In this document: piece by piece, positions 1-11,998 of the stretch
How positions within the stretch are numbered: position 1 is the stretch's first letter
How the letters are laid out: each line of letters begins with the position of its first letter
Assembly (NCBI GenBank): GCA_038496445.1
Contig: JALMLS010000376.1
Span: 682,001-746,000 of the forward strand
Reading direction: 5' to 3'
DNA length: 64,000 bases
Source of the DNA: Trichosphaerium sp. ATCC 40318
Lineage: Eukaryota; Discosea; Flabellinia; Trichosidae
The notes under the pieces: generated by a model
Told to the model about the DNA's origin: nothing
Seen by the model: the letters and a program-made list of their open reading frames with translations, nothing else
Databases searched by the model: none
Program-made: the position numbers and the translations under genes

Positions 1-68
1 CACAAACATCCTGGATCCAAACAGAGGTAAACTCATTCTCGTCAGACTTGCGTTAACTAGTTTTGTAG

Positions 69-578
69 ATCGGGCAATCCTGCACAGAAAAGTGCGATCA
101 AAATGGCAAAGTATGCGACGTAGTCGAATTAGAGCGCATGAATAGTGTCTCTCGCATGGAAGAGCTCTCAGAGTATTTATGCTTTGGTCCATTTATAAGT
201 AGTTGTTCCTCAACAGGAGTTACTCAAGGCACTAATGGTTTATGTTACTACGATGATACGCGTTGTGCCAATCAAGGTCGTTCTGTAGATCCTGTATCTT
301 GTGACGCAAAGAGTAATGACGAACGAACCGGGTACGCCTAATCACACCGTTGAGAGTTATTCTAACGTGATATTAGTATGCGCTTTTGTAAATGCTCTGA
401 ACCAGAAGCTACTCTGGCGCCAGTCGAGCTTGAAGAAACAACGTTTCCTCCTAGCGAAGAACCAACCGCTTTTGTAGTACACTACCAAACTATTTCTCCA
501 GCCTCTAAGCCAATAGTGTCTCTATTTCTCCTTGGAATCGTCTCATTTGGAGCAATATCTCTTAATAGAGGTCGTTCT
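69..578 (+). CDS. Cys-rich secreted/membrane module, 5' end not resolved, in frame with the next gene
   Basis: Reading from an acceptor ending at 68 (TTTTGTAG), the frame is rich in cysteine (motifs QSCTEKC, KVCD, SSCSSTG, GLCYYD, RFCKC). It crosses an intron at 332-376 (GTACGC...TTAG, 45 nt) that removes a stop. After the Cys-rich part come an acidic Pro/Thr linker and one hydrophobic stretch (SKPIVSLFLLGIVSFGAIS). The spacing recalls the Cys-rich module seen beside MGAT5-type glycosyltransferases and in other secreted proteins; that is a loose resemblance only. No stop separates it from the LPMO-like gene starting at 579. It is therefore either the tail of an upstream gene with a missed splice, or the N-terminal part of a fusion. 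The 5' end may lie outside the window, beyond a possible intron at about 27-68. Confidence 0.4.
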
Positions 579-2284
579 ATGACGACATTAGTATCAGTTA
601 TCCTCTTAGTCGCCTTGATCGCTTTCCCAGCACCAATTAAGGGACACAATTGGATGTTGAGTTTAAGTCGCAGATCATTCGCAAGTACAGCATCACCTTG
701 CCCTCCAAAACTTGACCATACACCTCACGCACAAGTTGGTCCTAACCAAAAATTCGAACTTGAATGGACAACAGGACATACAGGATTCTCTTATTTTGCT
801 ATTATACACTCAAAAGATGCTGATAAACTCAAGTTGCATGACTCACGAGGAGTACTCTTTGAGAAATACTTTAAAGATGCCCCTGCCGGAAAAGTAACAA
901 CACAAAAGATGTACCATCGTCAATACGAAGCACGCGCTAGTATAGCAGGTGAAGACGCTTTGTACTCTGGTCAGATTATGGAGGGTTCAAGCGATTTCTT
1001 ACCTCGTCCTGAAGCTTTCGGAGATTGGCGTGCAGATGCTAAGTTGTTTGGGTACAAGGATACTGTACATCAAGACAACTATGTAGAGTATGAACACCCA
1101 GATATGCCTTGGATAGAGGCTGTATTTAAAGCCGACAAACTAGTTGACAGACCAGATGATGGTGATGTTGTTCAGCTTAAAATTCCAGGACGAGCTGGCC
1201 CAGGAGAGTATATTGTTCAATGGGTCTGGGGTGGATACAGAGACTGTACCGATGTATCTTATGTAGAACATCAGGTCGAAAACATATACGGAGTTCCATC
1301 AACAGAGTTACAGTTCACGTACGTTTTTCCCTTAATACTGTTTTCTTGCCGTTTCTTACTTTTTTCTTCTTTTTTAGACGTGTTGATCACTGCTTCTTTT
1401 CAGATATCTATTACATTCCAGTATGTTCACGTGTTTTCAATGACTTTAATCAATGTGCATGGAGATGTACAGTATCTGGTACATGTGCTGGCATTATCGT
1501 TGCACCTCTAACAGTCAAGGACAACATATACAATGATGCAGCCAATGTGATACCAGATCTATGTTTAGCCAACTTTAACTTCTCAGAACCGCTTGATGCC
1601 CCAGCAGAAGATATCCTAGTATGCTACCCTGTAGTACCTGGTGTACCTTCTTCCACTGTAGGCGTAATTCAAACAGTACTACCAGGAGACCCAGCATACC
1701 ATTCAACATGTTTCATGAAAGGTGTTGGAAGAACATTCCCAGGATACAAAGCTCCAGAAGAAGTCAATGTTGATTGGAGACATGGAGATAAGTGTATCGA
1801 CTGTGATACATACAACAAAAACCGCCCAGCGAACAGCTTCCCTAGATGGCCTCTTTCTGATGATTGTATTAACTGCGACTTGGAACCATCAACGAAACCA
1901 CTCCCTATTGTACCCACAATGACAAAAACGGACAGTAACATGTTATGTGATGGTGTTTATGGACGTTTTCGTCATAGATCAAGCTATGGCAATTGTACTG
2001 CAGAAGAAGCCAAGACTTGCGTCAAGTACTTAAAGGTTCTTGGAGGTCACGGCGGAGGTGAGATTATGTACAGATCAGAATGTGCATACCTTGCAAGTCA
2101 AGACCCTGAGTGCTCTGACACGCTTGTAACACAGATTGAACCTTCGCAACCTCTAAAAACTATACATGGTGAAAGAGTACTTTACTGTAACTGCATGACA
2201 AAACGTCCTTGCTGTGAAGGATGCACTAAACTTGATAATCCAAAAACTGAGGTATGGGTACTTGACCCTATTCAAGAAATATAA
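579..2284 (+). CDS. Secreted LPMO-like protein with N-terminal histidine
   Basis: The ATG at 579 begins a clear signal peptide of about 22 residues (MTTLVSVILLVALIAF...). It is followed at 645 by HNWM, so cleavage after PIKG would expose an N-terminal histidine. That is the hallmark of the copper histidine brace of lytic polysaccharide monooxygenases. A second His lies in WTTGHTG, about 40 residues on, in a beta-rich segment (FSYFAIIHSKD). One intron (1319-1377, GTACGT...TTTTTAG) joins the first exon to a second exon rich in paired cysteines (CIDCD, CINCD, CNCM, CCEGC), probably an extracellular disulfide-bonded tail. The product would act outside the cell, perhaps on polysaccharide. The family call is inference from the processed N-terminus and secretion signal. 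The true start could be further upstream because the frame stays open to 378. Confidence 0.5.
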
Positions 2285-2617
2285 ACTAACCAAATAAACA
2301 TACAAAACAGTTTCATGCTAAAACATGAATTTGTTCATATAATATCCAAGCTTCAATTTTGTTAACAGAAGTCCAGCGTTGCGAGTTACGCGTGAACATC
2401 TTTCATTTGACATTCGCTTTTTGCTTAAAGTAACAAAAGTTCGCCTTCGCACACATACTCAAGTTTTACGTTTTGCTTCAGTGCTTCGGTGAATACGCCA
2501 ACTTTGGGTATATTAGCGCTACCCATTTAAGGAGGGGAAGGGAGTGGTGTCGGTGTATTATTATTTACAAAAGTGTACATGTGATTAAAAAATTATGAAA
2601 AAAACACTAAAACTAGT
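2285..2617. other. Intergenic gap between convergent genes
   Basis: About 330 bases lie between the stop of the LPMO-like gene and the stop of the minus-strand TIG-LRR gene. They are AT-rich with short homopolymers near the downstream end. No convincing reading frame, RNA gene or repeat was seen. They presumably hold the two 3' ends. Confidence 0.5.
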
Positions 2618-5279
2618 TTACAATAAACAATTCGACGCCCATTCAAAATGCTTTTGCTGAGACGTAAAACCGAATAATGGTGGAGATCCTGAGTTAACAA
2701 GGGCATCTGGCCATGTGTTACCCCTTTCAAGTACAGTAACAGGTTGTGAATCAAGAGTTTGTAAGCTCTTCAGCTGACCAATAATGAAAAGCCTAAAAAA
2801 GAGAATTAGTTAAAGAAAATTTGATCGTTCGTTGTTTTCTTGTTTTTCTTGTAATCTTTTAGGTCATACCTATACGCTTTATACTCTTCATCATCTCTGA
2901 ACATTGGCGAACAATGATTGTTGAGTGTAGACAAGTACTGAAGCTGTGGAAACACAGCACCAATCTTGTCAACAAAGGCCTTTATGTCAACAATCTTATT
3001 TCTATTTATACAAAGAGTATGTAATTTCGGAAGACAAGGGAAGTTGCTATCATGAGACATATCATTATTATCAAGTATTAATGTATGTAATCTATAAAAC
3101 CCTAAAAGGAAAAAATAAACATCAATCAAAATCGAAAAAAAGGCCGGAAAAATGTTTGGAAACAAATCAATGTTGAAGAGCTAGATGATCATAAAAACCT
3201 TCTTACTTAGGTTTTAGGACTGAAACAGGGTTTAATAAGAACCCGAAAGCAAAAAAGAAAGTGATATTGACGGAAGAGGTGAGGGGTATACGTACCTTGT
3301 AAGAATGATACATCTGATATTTGATTATCTGATAGATCTATATACTTCACAGAGTGCCTGAATTTACAAAACAAGGAATCGAACGCTATTCTTCTGCTTA
3401 TCTTATACCATTCTAATAGTTTTTCGTGTAAATTTAATAGTCCTGATGCATCACCTGGTGTCTTTAATAGTCAAGAAAAAAATAAGAATTCTCATGAAGA
3501 GCAAAAAAAAAAAAAAAAAGAACGAAAGATGGGATACATAGCAGAATGGTGCTTGGTTACTATGGGTTAACAAGTTTCCTGTTTGATCATCTCTAGCAAT
3601 GATACGTAGTTTAACGATACCAGCTTCGTGAGGAGGAGCTAGAAACTCAATAACACCGTTCGCAATAATGCGCTAAAAAAAAATTAGGAAAGGACGCTCT
3701 ACTAAAAATTCCTCACCTCAACTGGTACTTCTATCTGATCAAGCATTACGGATACTTTAGCATGTGGTAGATGTAGCGCTATATTCGCTTGTTTACTGGT
3801 ATCAATTGTGAAAGTGACGATAACGCGTGTGTAGTCGCAACCCTTTGAAACCAGTTAGTCAGTTCCACTAACTATTTTTGTAAAAGTAAAAGAACGTACA
3901 TGTCCTGCTTCTGGTGCACATGTTCCAATTTTAATAAGAGCATTTACTCCATTGCATTCAGATTTTACGTGAGCATCTATAGGGGCGCCTAAATGGATAT
4001 TTTAGACGTGCAACCGAGAAAGTTTTTCAGCGTAGTACCATAAACTGGAGCAGAATTTTGTGCAAACTGTTGTGCGTGCGGTAGTTGAGATGATAAATAA
4101 TTAAATATCTGAGGATCTGTAGATAAGCTCTGATTAGTTCCGTTCCTAGTGTATCTTTAATCGTTGGTAGTGTTAAACAAAAATAAACAGAAAAAACGTA
4201 CCATGAAGAAATATTGCCAAAACTTGAAGGTTCACTCAATTCCATAGGGTCCATGCCAGGTGTATTCAATCTAGGAGCCCATAGTATATCAATAGGCGCT
4301 GATTTATGTTGTTGCAGGGCTGTACTATAAATAGAAAACGAAATGTTAATGCACAACAAATGTGATACATTAACAAAAGGGCCAACGTACCTTGGTACTT
4401 TGAAGTTCCTGCCAACCACCTGAGGCTCACTTTTAACGCGTGGTGAATTCTTTCTGTTGCCAGAACGAGATAAATCTGCTTCTGAACGAGGAAAGTAATG
4501 TAGCAGAGTAGGAAAAGGTACAACACTCCATTGAATCGTTTCACCAACGCCCTATTTTGAAAAGAAGAACTTAGCATAAAAAGTTTTCGGAAAGGAAAAA
4601 AAAATTATTGGTGTACATGAGGTCCTGTAGTAACCAGTCTAGATCGTTTATATAATTTATACTCTTGACGTCTCCAACCTGTTCCTTTCCATGTTTGTCT
4701 TCTCATCACTTGCTCACCCTGGTCATTACGAGAGTTTTTAAGCTTGAAGCAACCTAATTTTGTATCGCTTAATGATGAGCACGTGAAAAGTTCGGTGTAT
4801 TTTTCGAAAGAATCGGAATAGTAACGCAGGTCTTTTTGGTTTAAAATGTGAGACACAGTTGAGTGATAGTAGAAGATAAAGCCAAAGAAACGGCCATGAC
4901 GCCTCGCGTACCGTTTTTTTCTTTTAGAATAAGTTTGATTGACATTTTCTTTTGCTTATCCCAGCTGACGTTATCTTGGAGGTAGTTTCTTCCAATATCG
5001 TGTTTGTAAAGGTAAATTCTACCAGCAGCGTTTTTATTGTCTGCTTCTATAGGACGTAATGAATATAAGGGGTGTATGAAACTTTTTAATTGTACCAGCA
5101 CCAATATCGGCCGTTTGAGAAGAAAACATTTCTTGAAGCCCATTTTCAAGCAGGAAATGTATCCAAGCGAACTCTCTGCGTCTTAATTCTTTTGAAAGGT
5201 CAATTGGCCTCTGGCATAAATGTGGCGCTGATTCTTGTAGAAACGCTTGTATAACATCAGCAGTGAGCGCCACTGTCAT
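2618..5279 (-). CDS. TIG/IPT domain plus leucine-rich repeat protein, CAMTA-like
   Basis: This is a multi-exon minus-strand gene from ATG at 5279 to TAA at 2618-2620. The N-terminal exon (MTVALTADVIQAF...) is followed by a basic, Trp-containing stretch (GRIYLYKHDIGR, QDNVSWDKQ, RRQTWKGTGWRR) that faintly recalls a CG-1 DNA-binding domain. The middle exons (about 3.55-3.99 kb) encode a good TIG/IPT fold with the signature EFLAPPHEAGIVKLRI preceded by QIEVPVE, most like the TIG domain of calmodulin-binding transcription activators. The C-terminal exons (2.6-3.45 kb) give leucine-rich repeats (YIDLSDNQISDVSFL, LHTLILDNN) and an LRR cap. Introns have GTACGT/GTATGA donors. CAMTAs normally carry ankyrin repeats after TIG, so LRRs here would be unusual. 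A role as transcription regulator is inference; the TIG and LRR parts are the firm observations. Confidence 0.6.
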
Positions 5280-5874
5280 AATATAAAACTACCAGCAATA
5301 CGCTAGGTTTACGCGCTGCCAATTCGCGTTTTAGAACGTTATTTTCGCAAAATGACACGTAAAAAGTTCTTCAACGTCCTTTCGCACCACAAGATTTTGA
5401 GAAGTCAGCTTCTGGCAGAAGAAAATTCGTCATTTTTGCAGAAACGTCGCCAATTTTTTTAATTCAGTTTGTGCAACCACTACCGTTGTATGTACTTTCG
5501 TTAAGCTTACCACACCAGTGTCAGTCAAACCAGATGTCAACAAACTACAAATTAGTTTTGTAGAACGCACTTCAAAATGGAGTGATACCAAAAGGTGTCG
5601 ACACTATTACTGTCGCTAACGAGTTGCTCTAGGACTGACATAAAAACTCAAAACAAACACAAAACTATTGAACTTTTGGCGCTTGTTGATGTTTGAAGCA
5701 GAGTGTTAAAATAAGTGCTACGCCATACGCATGTACGAAAACATCTAAGAAAAAAAAAGAGGAAATAAAAAGATTGTTTTGATTGTCAGTGTCTTCTACT
5801 GAACTAACCGTTTCCAGCATGCTATCATTCGTAGTATGTACAATGGTTTTATTACTAGAATTCTTTTACAAAAC
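5280..5874. other. Intergenic region between two minus-strand genes
   Basis: About 600 bases upstream of the TIG-LRR gene and downstream of the SAM-ANK-LRR gene. No long frame with coding character was seen. It should contain the promoter of the TIG-LRR gene. A GTAAGT at the end of the SAM-ANK-LRR frame (near 5875) leaves open that a short extra exon of that gene extends into this gap. Confidence 0.4.
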
Positions 5875-8024
5875 TTACTTCTCTGATAGAGCAAGGTGTC
5901 TACATAGAACACAATGAATATCTTTTTTAGACTTTGGTAATTTCTTTAGCAAAGAACCAACGTCTTGAAAATTGCCAAGTTCAAACTTTGCTTTCCTTCG
6001 ATGATTACAAGTATTATTACCAAAACCTCCCACATTAAAAGTATTACCTAAAACAAGATTAAAAAAAAAGTCGGACTTCATAGATGAACAGGAACTGAGA
6101 CAAACAACTTTTCTTAATTTCTCTGAAACAACAAAAAACAAAAGAAAATTCTTTCGTACCAAAGTACTGAGCTACGTTCTCTTCTCTATCTTCTATACTC
6201 TTCGAAGTCAATACAGATGTAAGTTCCTTAACAGTCTCCAACGTAGATTTAGAACCAAATCTCCCACTGTCAGTGCGTTTACGGCGTAGTCTTAATGTCT
6301 TAACAAGTCTTGGTGATTTTGAAGCAGAGTTCTTCCTACCAGGTAATGTAGCAATACCATCTTGCTTCTTACTTTGACGAGGAAGAGTCCAATGCTTCTT
6401 ATCACCACCTTTCTTTTCTGTAGAATGTTTTCTTTCAAGTACTGTAGGACGCATAGACATAGCATGAGAAGAAGATCTATCTGTCTTTGTACCAGATAGA
6501 ATAACATTTGAAGGTCTAGGTGAGGAAGCAGCTGACATCGATAATACAGAACTAGATCTAATAGATCTTATTGAATTTTCTTCACTATCGTCATCTTTAG
6601 ATGTCGTTGTACCACCGTCTCTATCCATATTCCTTATAAAGTCAAGCATGACGTCTATATTATTACCCTTTATAATACGTCTATGTGCTTTAGTTAAAGG
6701 GTTATTTGATAAGCTTAGTTTCCTAAGATTAACGCAATGAACTAATACTTGTGGTATTGTTCTTATCTGATTTTCTTTAAGATGAAGCTCTATGAGCTTT
6801 GTTAATGTAGCAAATGTTGTTGATAGTGTGCTTAGGGAGTTGTAGTTCAGGTTTAGTATTTGAAGGTTTGGTAATTGAGAAAGCTCGGTGGGTGTATGCT
6901 CAAGTTTGAGATTATTTAGGTTGAGTGTTGTGAGGTTCTGAGTGATAGCATCATTGAGTATTGTGTTAGGAAAAGTGGTGTAAAATGAGTGTAGTATATC
7001 AGCGGGTATAAGGCGTAAATGTCTATGAGACAAGTAAGTAGAACGAATGAAAAAAAATTGACAAAAAAAGTTGTTAGGTAAAACTTGCCAAAACGGATTT
7101 AAAAAATGTAAATAACTCACTTTTTATCTTTACGTAGATCGTATCCCTCGCTGATCAATTGTTGCATACACTCCTTACTACCATTTTTCAATGCAACATA
7201 AAATACAGATGAACCCTAACCAAAGATAAGCACGTACACCCCCAAAAAAAAACATTCAAAAAAAAGTTAAAAAAAAATAAAATTTGTTTTTGTACCTTAT
7301 CACTCTGAGCGCCAATATTAGCTCCATGCTTTAATAATACTTTAACTGCCATTTCCTGGTTTTGTGACGCTGCTAAATGCAGTAATGTTTCTCCCTTTTT
7401 TTGAAAAACAAGTTTAGTAATTGCTCGCCAAAAAAGGAAGAGGATTACTGGTTACAGTGCTAAAAATGCTTCAAACTTACCTTATATCTCACATTTATAT
7501 TCGTTAATGAGCTTACCAAGCTTGAAAATTCAGCACTACCGTTTTCGCGCAATTCTCCAGCTACAAGCATAAACACTAGCGAATGTAGTATTTCTTTTAA
7601 CTCTTGCTCGTTGTGTTGGTGTTGTTGCGTGTTACTTTTTTCTTGAAGTTGCGCAATTGCTCGTAGTATCTATAGTTGATTTGTAAGCGTAAGCACGCGT
7701 TGCTGGCAATTTTTGTATTAAATCATAACATACTTCTCGCCTATCTTGCTCTTCACGCACACCAATAGAGGTTTTTAGGTCTTTATCAGATAACAACAGC
7801 AAACCAGCTCCGTCTAGAAATGGTAAATGGAAAATAAAACAAATAACGCCGCAAAAGGCGTTGTATGGCTTACCTATGTTCAATTCTAGCAAATTCTCTT
7901 CCCAACGCGTTGTGTGCGAAATATTTAATCGCCTGAACCAATCAACCACTGCCACAGTCGGCCATTGGTGTATATGGTACGAGCCCATAACGCCCTCACC
8001 GTTATCGCTCCGAGGGGTTATCAT
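5875..8024 (-). CDS. SAM - ankyrin - leucine-rich repeat scaffold protein
   Basis: The N-terminus (ATG at 8024, or at 7989) encodes a SAM domain across an intron: WPTVAVVDWFRRLNI, then ENLLELNI, then DGAGLLLLSDKDLK and VCYDLIQKL. Exons around 7.1-7.6 kb give ankyrin repeats (ETLLHLAASQNQE, VKVLLKHGANIGAQS). The 6.6-7.05 kb exon gives LRRs (LTTLNLNNLKLEHTP, LQILNLNYNSLSTL, LIELHLKENQIRTIP, LRKLSLSNNPL). Then follows a long basic Ser/Thr-rich disordered region with many KK/RR patches and a short C-terminal exon containing CVLC. No enzyme motif is visible. The arrangement of three protein-protein interaction modules plus a disordered tail suggests a signalling scaffold. The last intron lies at about 6.03-6.16 kb (GTACGA donor). 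The exact C-terminus is uncertain because a GTAAGT donor overlaps the annotated stop. Confidence 0.7.
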
Positions 8025-8703
8025 TGTACCAAGGTTTTTGCCGTATTAGCTTTTGGGCCTTGCCTACAGGCGTATGCGATATGTAAACGAAACAAACAGT
8101 TTATTAAGGCAAATTCTTGACTGAACAACACCTTTACGCTTTGTTGATCGCGCAACGTTACACATGACTGTAGTGTACGCCAAATTTACCTGGTACATTG
8201 TTATTACTTCACAACGTAAAGAGAACCGAAAAAAAGAAAACAAACAATTTTTACTAGTACACTTATTTTAATTGGTTTCTAATACAATTTTACTTGTTTA
8301 ATAGTCGTTGTGTTTGATTATCGGCAACGCGTAAGTTGTCTGAAACTACATCAGCTTGCGCGTTTATTCTACGAAAGACACCTGTTAGCAACAAAGACGA
8401 TAAGTTGCAGAGGCGCACCGTTTTATTTTTATTGTAGACTCATCAATAGCATTACCCATGACTTTACCCTTTACGCCTATTCTATCAACTGCCGCACCGA
8501 TTTTATCGATTATATCGTCCGTTTCGTCAAAATCTTTAATGAGCTATTGAAAAATTGATTAATAACGTCACAAGACCTGTTAGCCTGTACCTGCTCAGAA
8601 GCATTACTAGATAAAAGAGACGACGTCTTTGGATGAGCAGAAGGTCGATTAAACCCTAGTGGCGCAAGTCAGACAAAGAACAAAAAAACGCGGTAAAGAA
8701 CTC
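8025..8703. other. Intergenic gap with one small open frame of doubtful status
   Basis: About 680 bases between two minus-strand genes. It contains an 82-codon plus-strand frame at 8310-8558 with no recognisable domain, mildly hydrophobic and Cys/Phe-rich. Nothing else supports it as a gene. The region must include the promoter of the SAM-ANK-LRR gene. Confidence 0.35.
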
Positions 8704-10360
8704 TCAGCTGTTGCTCGTACCACTAGCTGTACGTTTTTGTCCTGTTGGCACCATACTCAGTCGTGGATCGCCTAATAAAGATAAGAACTTGTGTTTTGAG
8801 TGAAAACAAAAAAAGTTGAGAACAAAAAATATGTAACGCACCATAGTCGAAAGGAGCTGCTCCTTCTTCAAACTCTACAGGCAAAACCTTATTACATGCT
8901 TCTACACAACGTATAACGAGTTCGTTTACAATCAGTTGAATGTATGCAGACAGCATGTTAATTTGTTTGACATTGCCAATGTCCTTTTTCAAATTAATGT
9001 ACATATGAAATGGCTTTTCTCGCGTTATAATCTTGTCTATATTACTATAATCAACCACCAGCGCATGGTTGTTTTTATCTGCATTGAATAGAGCAAACTT
9101 CGTTGCACCAAGGCTATAACAAGTAAGCTACAAGAAAAACAAAGAGAAATTTGGGAAAAATAAAACATGGAAAATGTTTTCCTAACGTTGTACCGTAGCA
9201 AGGTGAGTTGGAATCCACTGGCATGTAGAAATCTCCCTGTATGTTTATGCAAAACTTCAACATCCATGTAAGGCTCTGGTACTGGACCTTCGTCTTTAAC
9301 TTTAATTGGCACATCATTGCCTCCAACTTTTTCTACTTTCTTTTTTTTCAGAATACGAAATTGTATGCCTTTGATTATCTTCTTATGTGGCCATGCCTCC
9401 CTTATTTCCATTTTACGTAATATCTTCCTTGAAAGGTCGATATTGTAATCGATATTATCAAGTGTACGTTCAATATTATCAAGTCTTTCATCCTGTTTAA
9501 ATTGATTAATTTCAATGCCTGACAACATTTTTTTTTTTGAGGTTACCTGTACAGCAAGTTCCTCTAAAATATTATCCTCCTGCTCCTCTATATCTAAAGC
9601 AAGCCTCAAAGCATCTCTAGCGCCTTGAACGTTTACCTGTGGTCGTAATTATTATTTTCTCAATCCTAAATAGGCAAAGTATTCCGTACTCGTTTTTGTG
9701 TTTGTTGTTGCTGGTATCCTCCTGTACGAGACGCTTTTTCTAGTTCTTGTTTTTCTTTCCTAATCGCATTCTCTATATCTTGTGCTCTGACGTTACATAT
9801 TGTAGCTGGGTTCTTCCACAGGTGAGTCATTAGCGAGAAGGCTTTATCTCTGAACTGCATATTGGCTCCCCATTTGAATGAGTCTACGTAAAAGTTAGTT
9901 TTCGTAGCGCTTGGTATGTACACAAGAAGAGCTAACACGTTTTACAGAAAATTATATTTGGCGAGTTGAAAAACTTACGTGTTGAGCCATCTTCCATGTC
10001 AATTTTGACCGCTGCGAGGTCGTTGTTAGGTTACGTAAAATAAATAATAAACCGTTAGGCGTGTTGTACGTACAATCATCGATAAATAACATTTTCCGCT
10101 TTTCTATATTGCGTATACGCCTGTAGGCCATTTTTATAACGCTGGAGCCAAGGTAATGGGAAAAACAAACAAAATTTTGGCTAAAGAATAGGCAGCCTAC
10201 AAATGTAAATTGTAACCAAGAACCACTGTATAGTACCTTGTTTTGGTACAACGCCATCAAACAAAGCGCAATTTGTGTACCACAGTAGGTTTTCAGTCTC
10301 AGGGAGGCTGAATCTTGCTCTAAAGTCTAGTTCCCTTTCAGCCATCTTTTCCTTACTCAT
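8704..10360 (-). CDS. GRAM-domain protein with SNAP-25/SNARE-like coiled coil
   Basis: ATG at 10360 (MSKEKMAEREL) opens a GRAM/PH-like domain: FRARFSLPETENLLWYTNCAL, then after a GTACTA-donor intron GCLFFSQNFVCFSHYLGSS, RIRNIEKRK and FRDKAFSLMTHLWKNP, which is the standard GRAM ending. Exons at 9.35-9.94 kb encode helices resembling a Qb/Qc-SNARE motif (FKQDERLDNIERTLDNIDYN, LSRKILRKM). A second beta-rich PH/GRAM-like part (HASGFQLTLLRYN, VDYSNIDKIITREKPFHMYI) and a short Ser/Thr tail end at TGA 8704-8706. GRAM domains bind phosphoinositides and SNARE helices drive fusion, so a membrane tether or fusion accessory is plausible. The SNARE assignment is from heptad pattern only. No transmembrane segment is seen. 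The gene is head to head with the reductase gene, 137 bp between starts. Confidence 0.6.
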
Positions 10361-10497
10361 GCTAACCAGTGGATTAATTGCAAACCGCTGTTGACTTTTA
10401 TAAAATTTAACATGTGTATTAGTACGCTATCCCGCCATCATTACGTGGTTTACGTAGTTTGGTACATCATTTAGCGGATAAACTAACCGGATAATAA

Positions 10498-11998
10498 ATG
10501 TTAAAAAGAAGCTTCTGGAAGGCGTCCTCAGAAAACTGCCAACAATTACCAAACTCGCCAATCGTTTTGAAGTTGGCAACACGTAAATACACGCAATCAA
10601 ATACTCTCAAAATGGCTAAAGCAGTAACCGCCGATTTACTTATAGCTGAGGCCTTATTATGGTTTAGGGAGGTAACACATGGCATGACGAGATCAGCAAA
10701 GACGGCGCATTTGTCCGCGAAGGTAAGAATATGTCGAAGCTTCCCCAATTTGCATTTACCCGGTTTCTTACGCGTATACTAGCGACGGCCTTTCATAACG
10801 TCATAACAGCTGACGGTTCAAGTGGATACAAGGCAGAAAAAGATAGGTATCATCTTTACGTAGCAAACGCTTGCCCTTGGGTACGTACTCAGCAATTTTC
10901 TATGCCTGAAGCTTATTACGGTTAGGCACATCGTACAATGACTGTGCGCGCCCTGAAAGGTACGTAAAAAACTCTTCAGCCTAAACAAACAATGCGTCTA
11001 GGTCTTCAAGACGTCATTTCTGTGACAGTTGTAGAACCACACCTCTCAAACAAGGGTACTCGCACCAACAATATTGTGTATTCTAACAGCTTTAGGTTGG
11101 ACGTTCAATAAAGACATTCCAGGATGTACAGAAGATCCAATCTTCGGCGCAACAGAGCTTCGCCAAGTGTATCTCAAATCCAACCCAAAATATGTCGGAC
11201 GTATTACTGTACCTGTTCTTTTCGATAAACAGGTATGCTACAGCGATCTACCACGATTTTTTCTCCACCTCTAACTTTGCCTCACTTAGACGAAAACAAT
11301 CGTTAACAACGAGTCATCTGAAATCATTAGAATGTTTAACACTGCATTTAATGCCTTCTCTTCCAAGCCAGAAGTTGATTTCTATCCTGAAAGCTTACGC
11401 AAAGAGATTGATGCTCTAAATGACTGGATTTACCCTTGCATTAACAATGGTGTCTACAAGTGTGGTTTCGCAAAGTACACAAAAACCAAGAGCATAATTG
11501 CGTTTCTGCTATTCTCACAGCTTCAATAGGGAACAAAAGCCTTACGTTGAAGCATTTAACGCCTTGTTTGAAGCGCTAGATAAAGTTGAAGGTATTCTAA
11601 GCAAGACAAGATACTTGACAGGAGATACTCTTACTGAAGCTGATATCCGTCTATGGACTACCCTTGTTCGTTTTGATAACGTGTACTATGGTGAGTTTAT
11701 CTTTTTTGAGCACTGGTTAATTTGAGATTTAGTACACTTCAAGTGCAACGGAAAACGCATCGTTGATTACCCTAATACCTGGGCCTTCACCAGAGATATC
11801 TATCAAGTCACGGGGGTAAAGGAAACTGTCATTATGGACCATATTAAGGAGCACTACTACGGAAGGTTCGTTAGTTCATTGCTACTATCTTGTCTGTTGT
11901 ATTAACATCCTATTAGTCACGACCATATTAACCCTTACGGTATTATTCCTGTTGGTCCTCTAGGCATTAATTTTGATGAACCACATGGACGTAAGTAA
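10498..11998 (+). CDS. Glutathionyl-hydroquinone reductase (omega/xi-class GST)
   Basis: Spliced exons give WHDEISKDGAFVRE, then ITADGSSGYKAEKDRYHLYV, then NACPWAHRTMTVRALKG, with the catalytic cysteine in CPWAHR formed across an intron (GTACGT donor at about 10.88 kb). Further exons give LQDVISVTVVEPH, GWTFNKDIPGC, the substrate-site signature GRITVPVLFDK, ESSEIIRMFN and the alpha-helical C-terminal domain (GILSKTRYLTGDTLTEADI), ending in PYGIIPVGPLGINF. All are hallmarks of the GHR/ECM4/YqjG family, which reduces glutathionyl-hydroquinones. At least seven short introns are used. An upstream start at 10498 would add a basic, Ser-rich leader that could target mitochondria; the ATG at 10612 is the alternative start. 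Both need an intron at 10624-10667 to reach the WHDE frame. The stop is TAA at 11996-11998. Confidence 0.88.

Noticed and set aside
8310-8558. 82-codon plus-strand frame
   Set aside because: No motif, no introns typical of the window, and it lies in a gap with only minus-strand neighbours; chance frame more likely.
10467-10748. Minus-strand frame of 93 codons
   Set aside because: Antisense to the first exons of the reductase gene.
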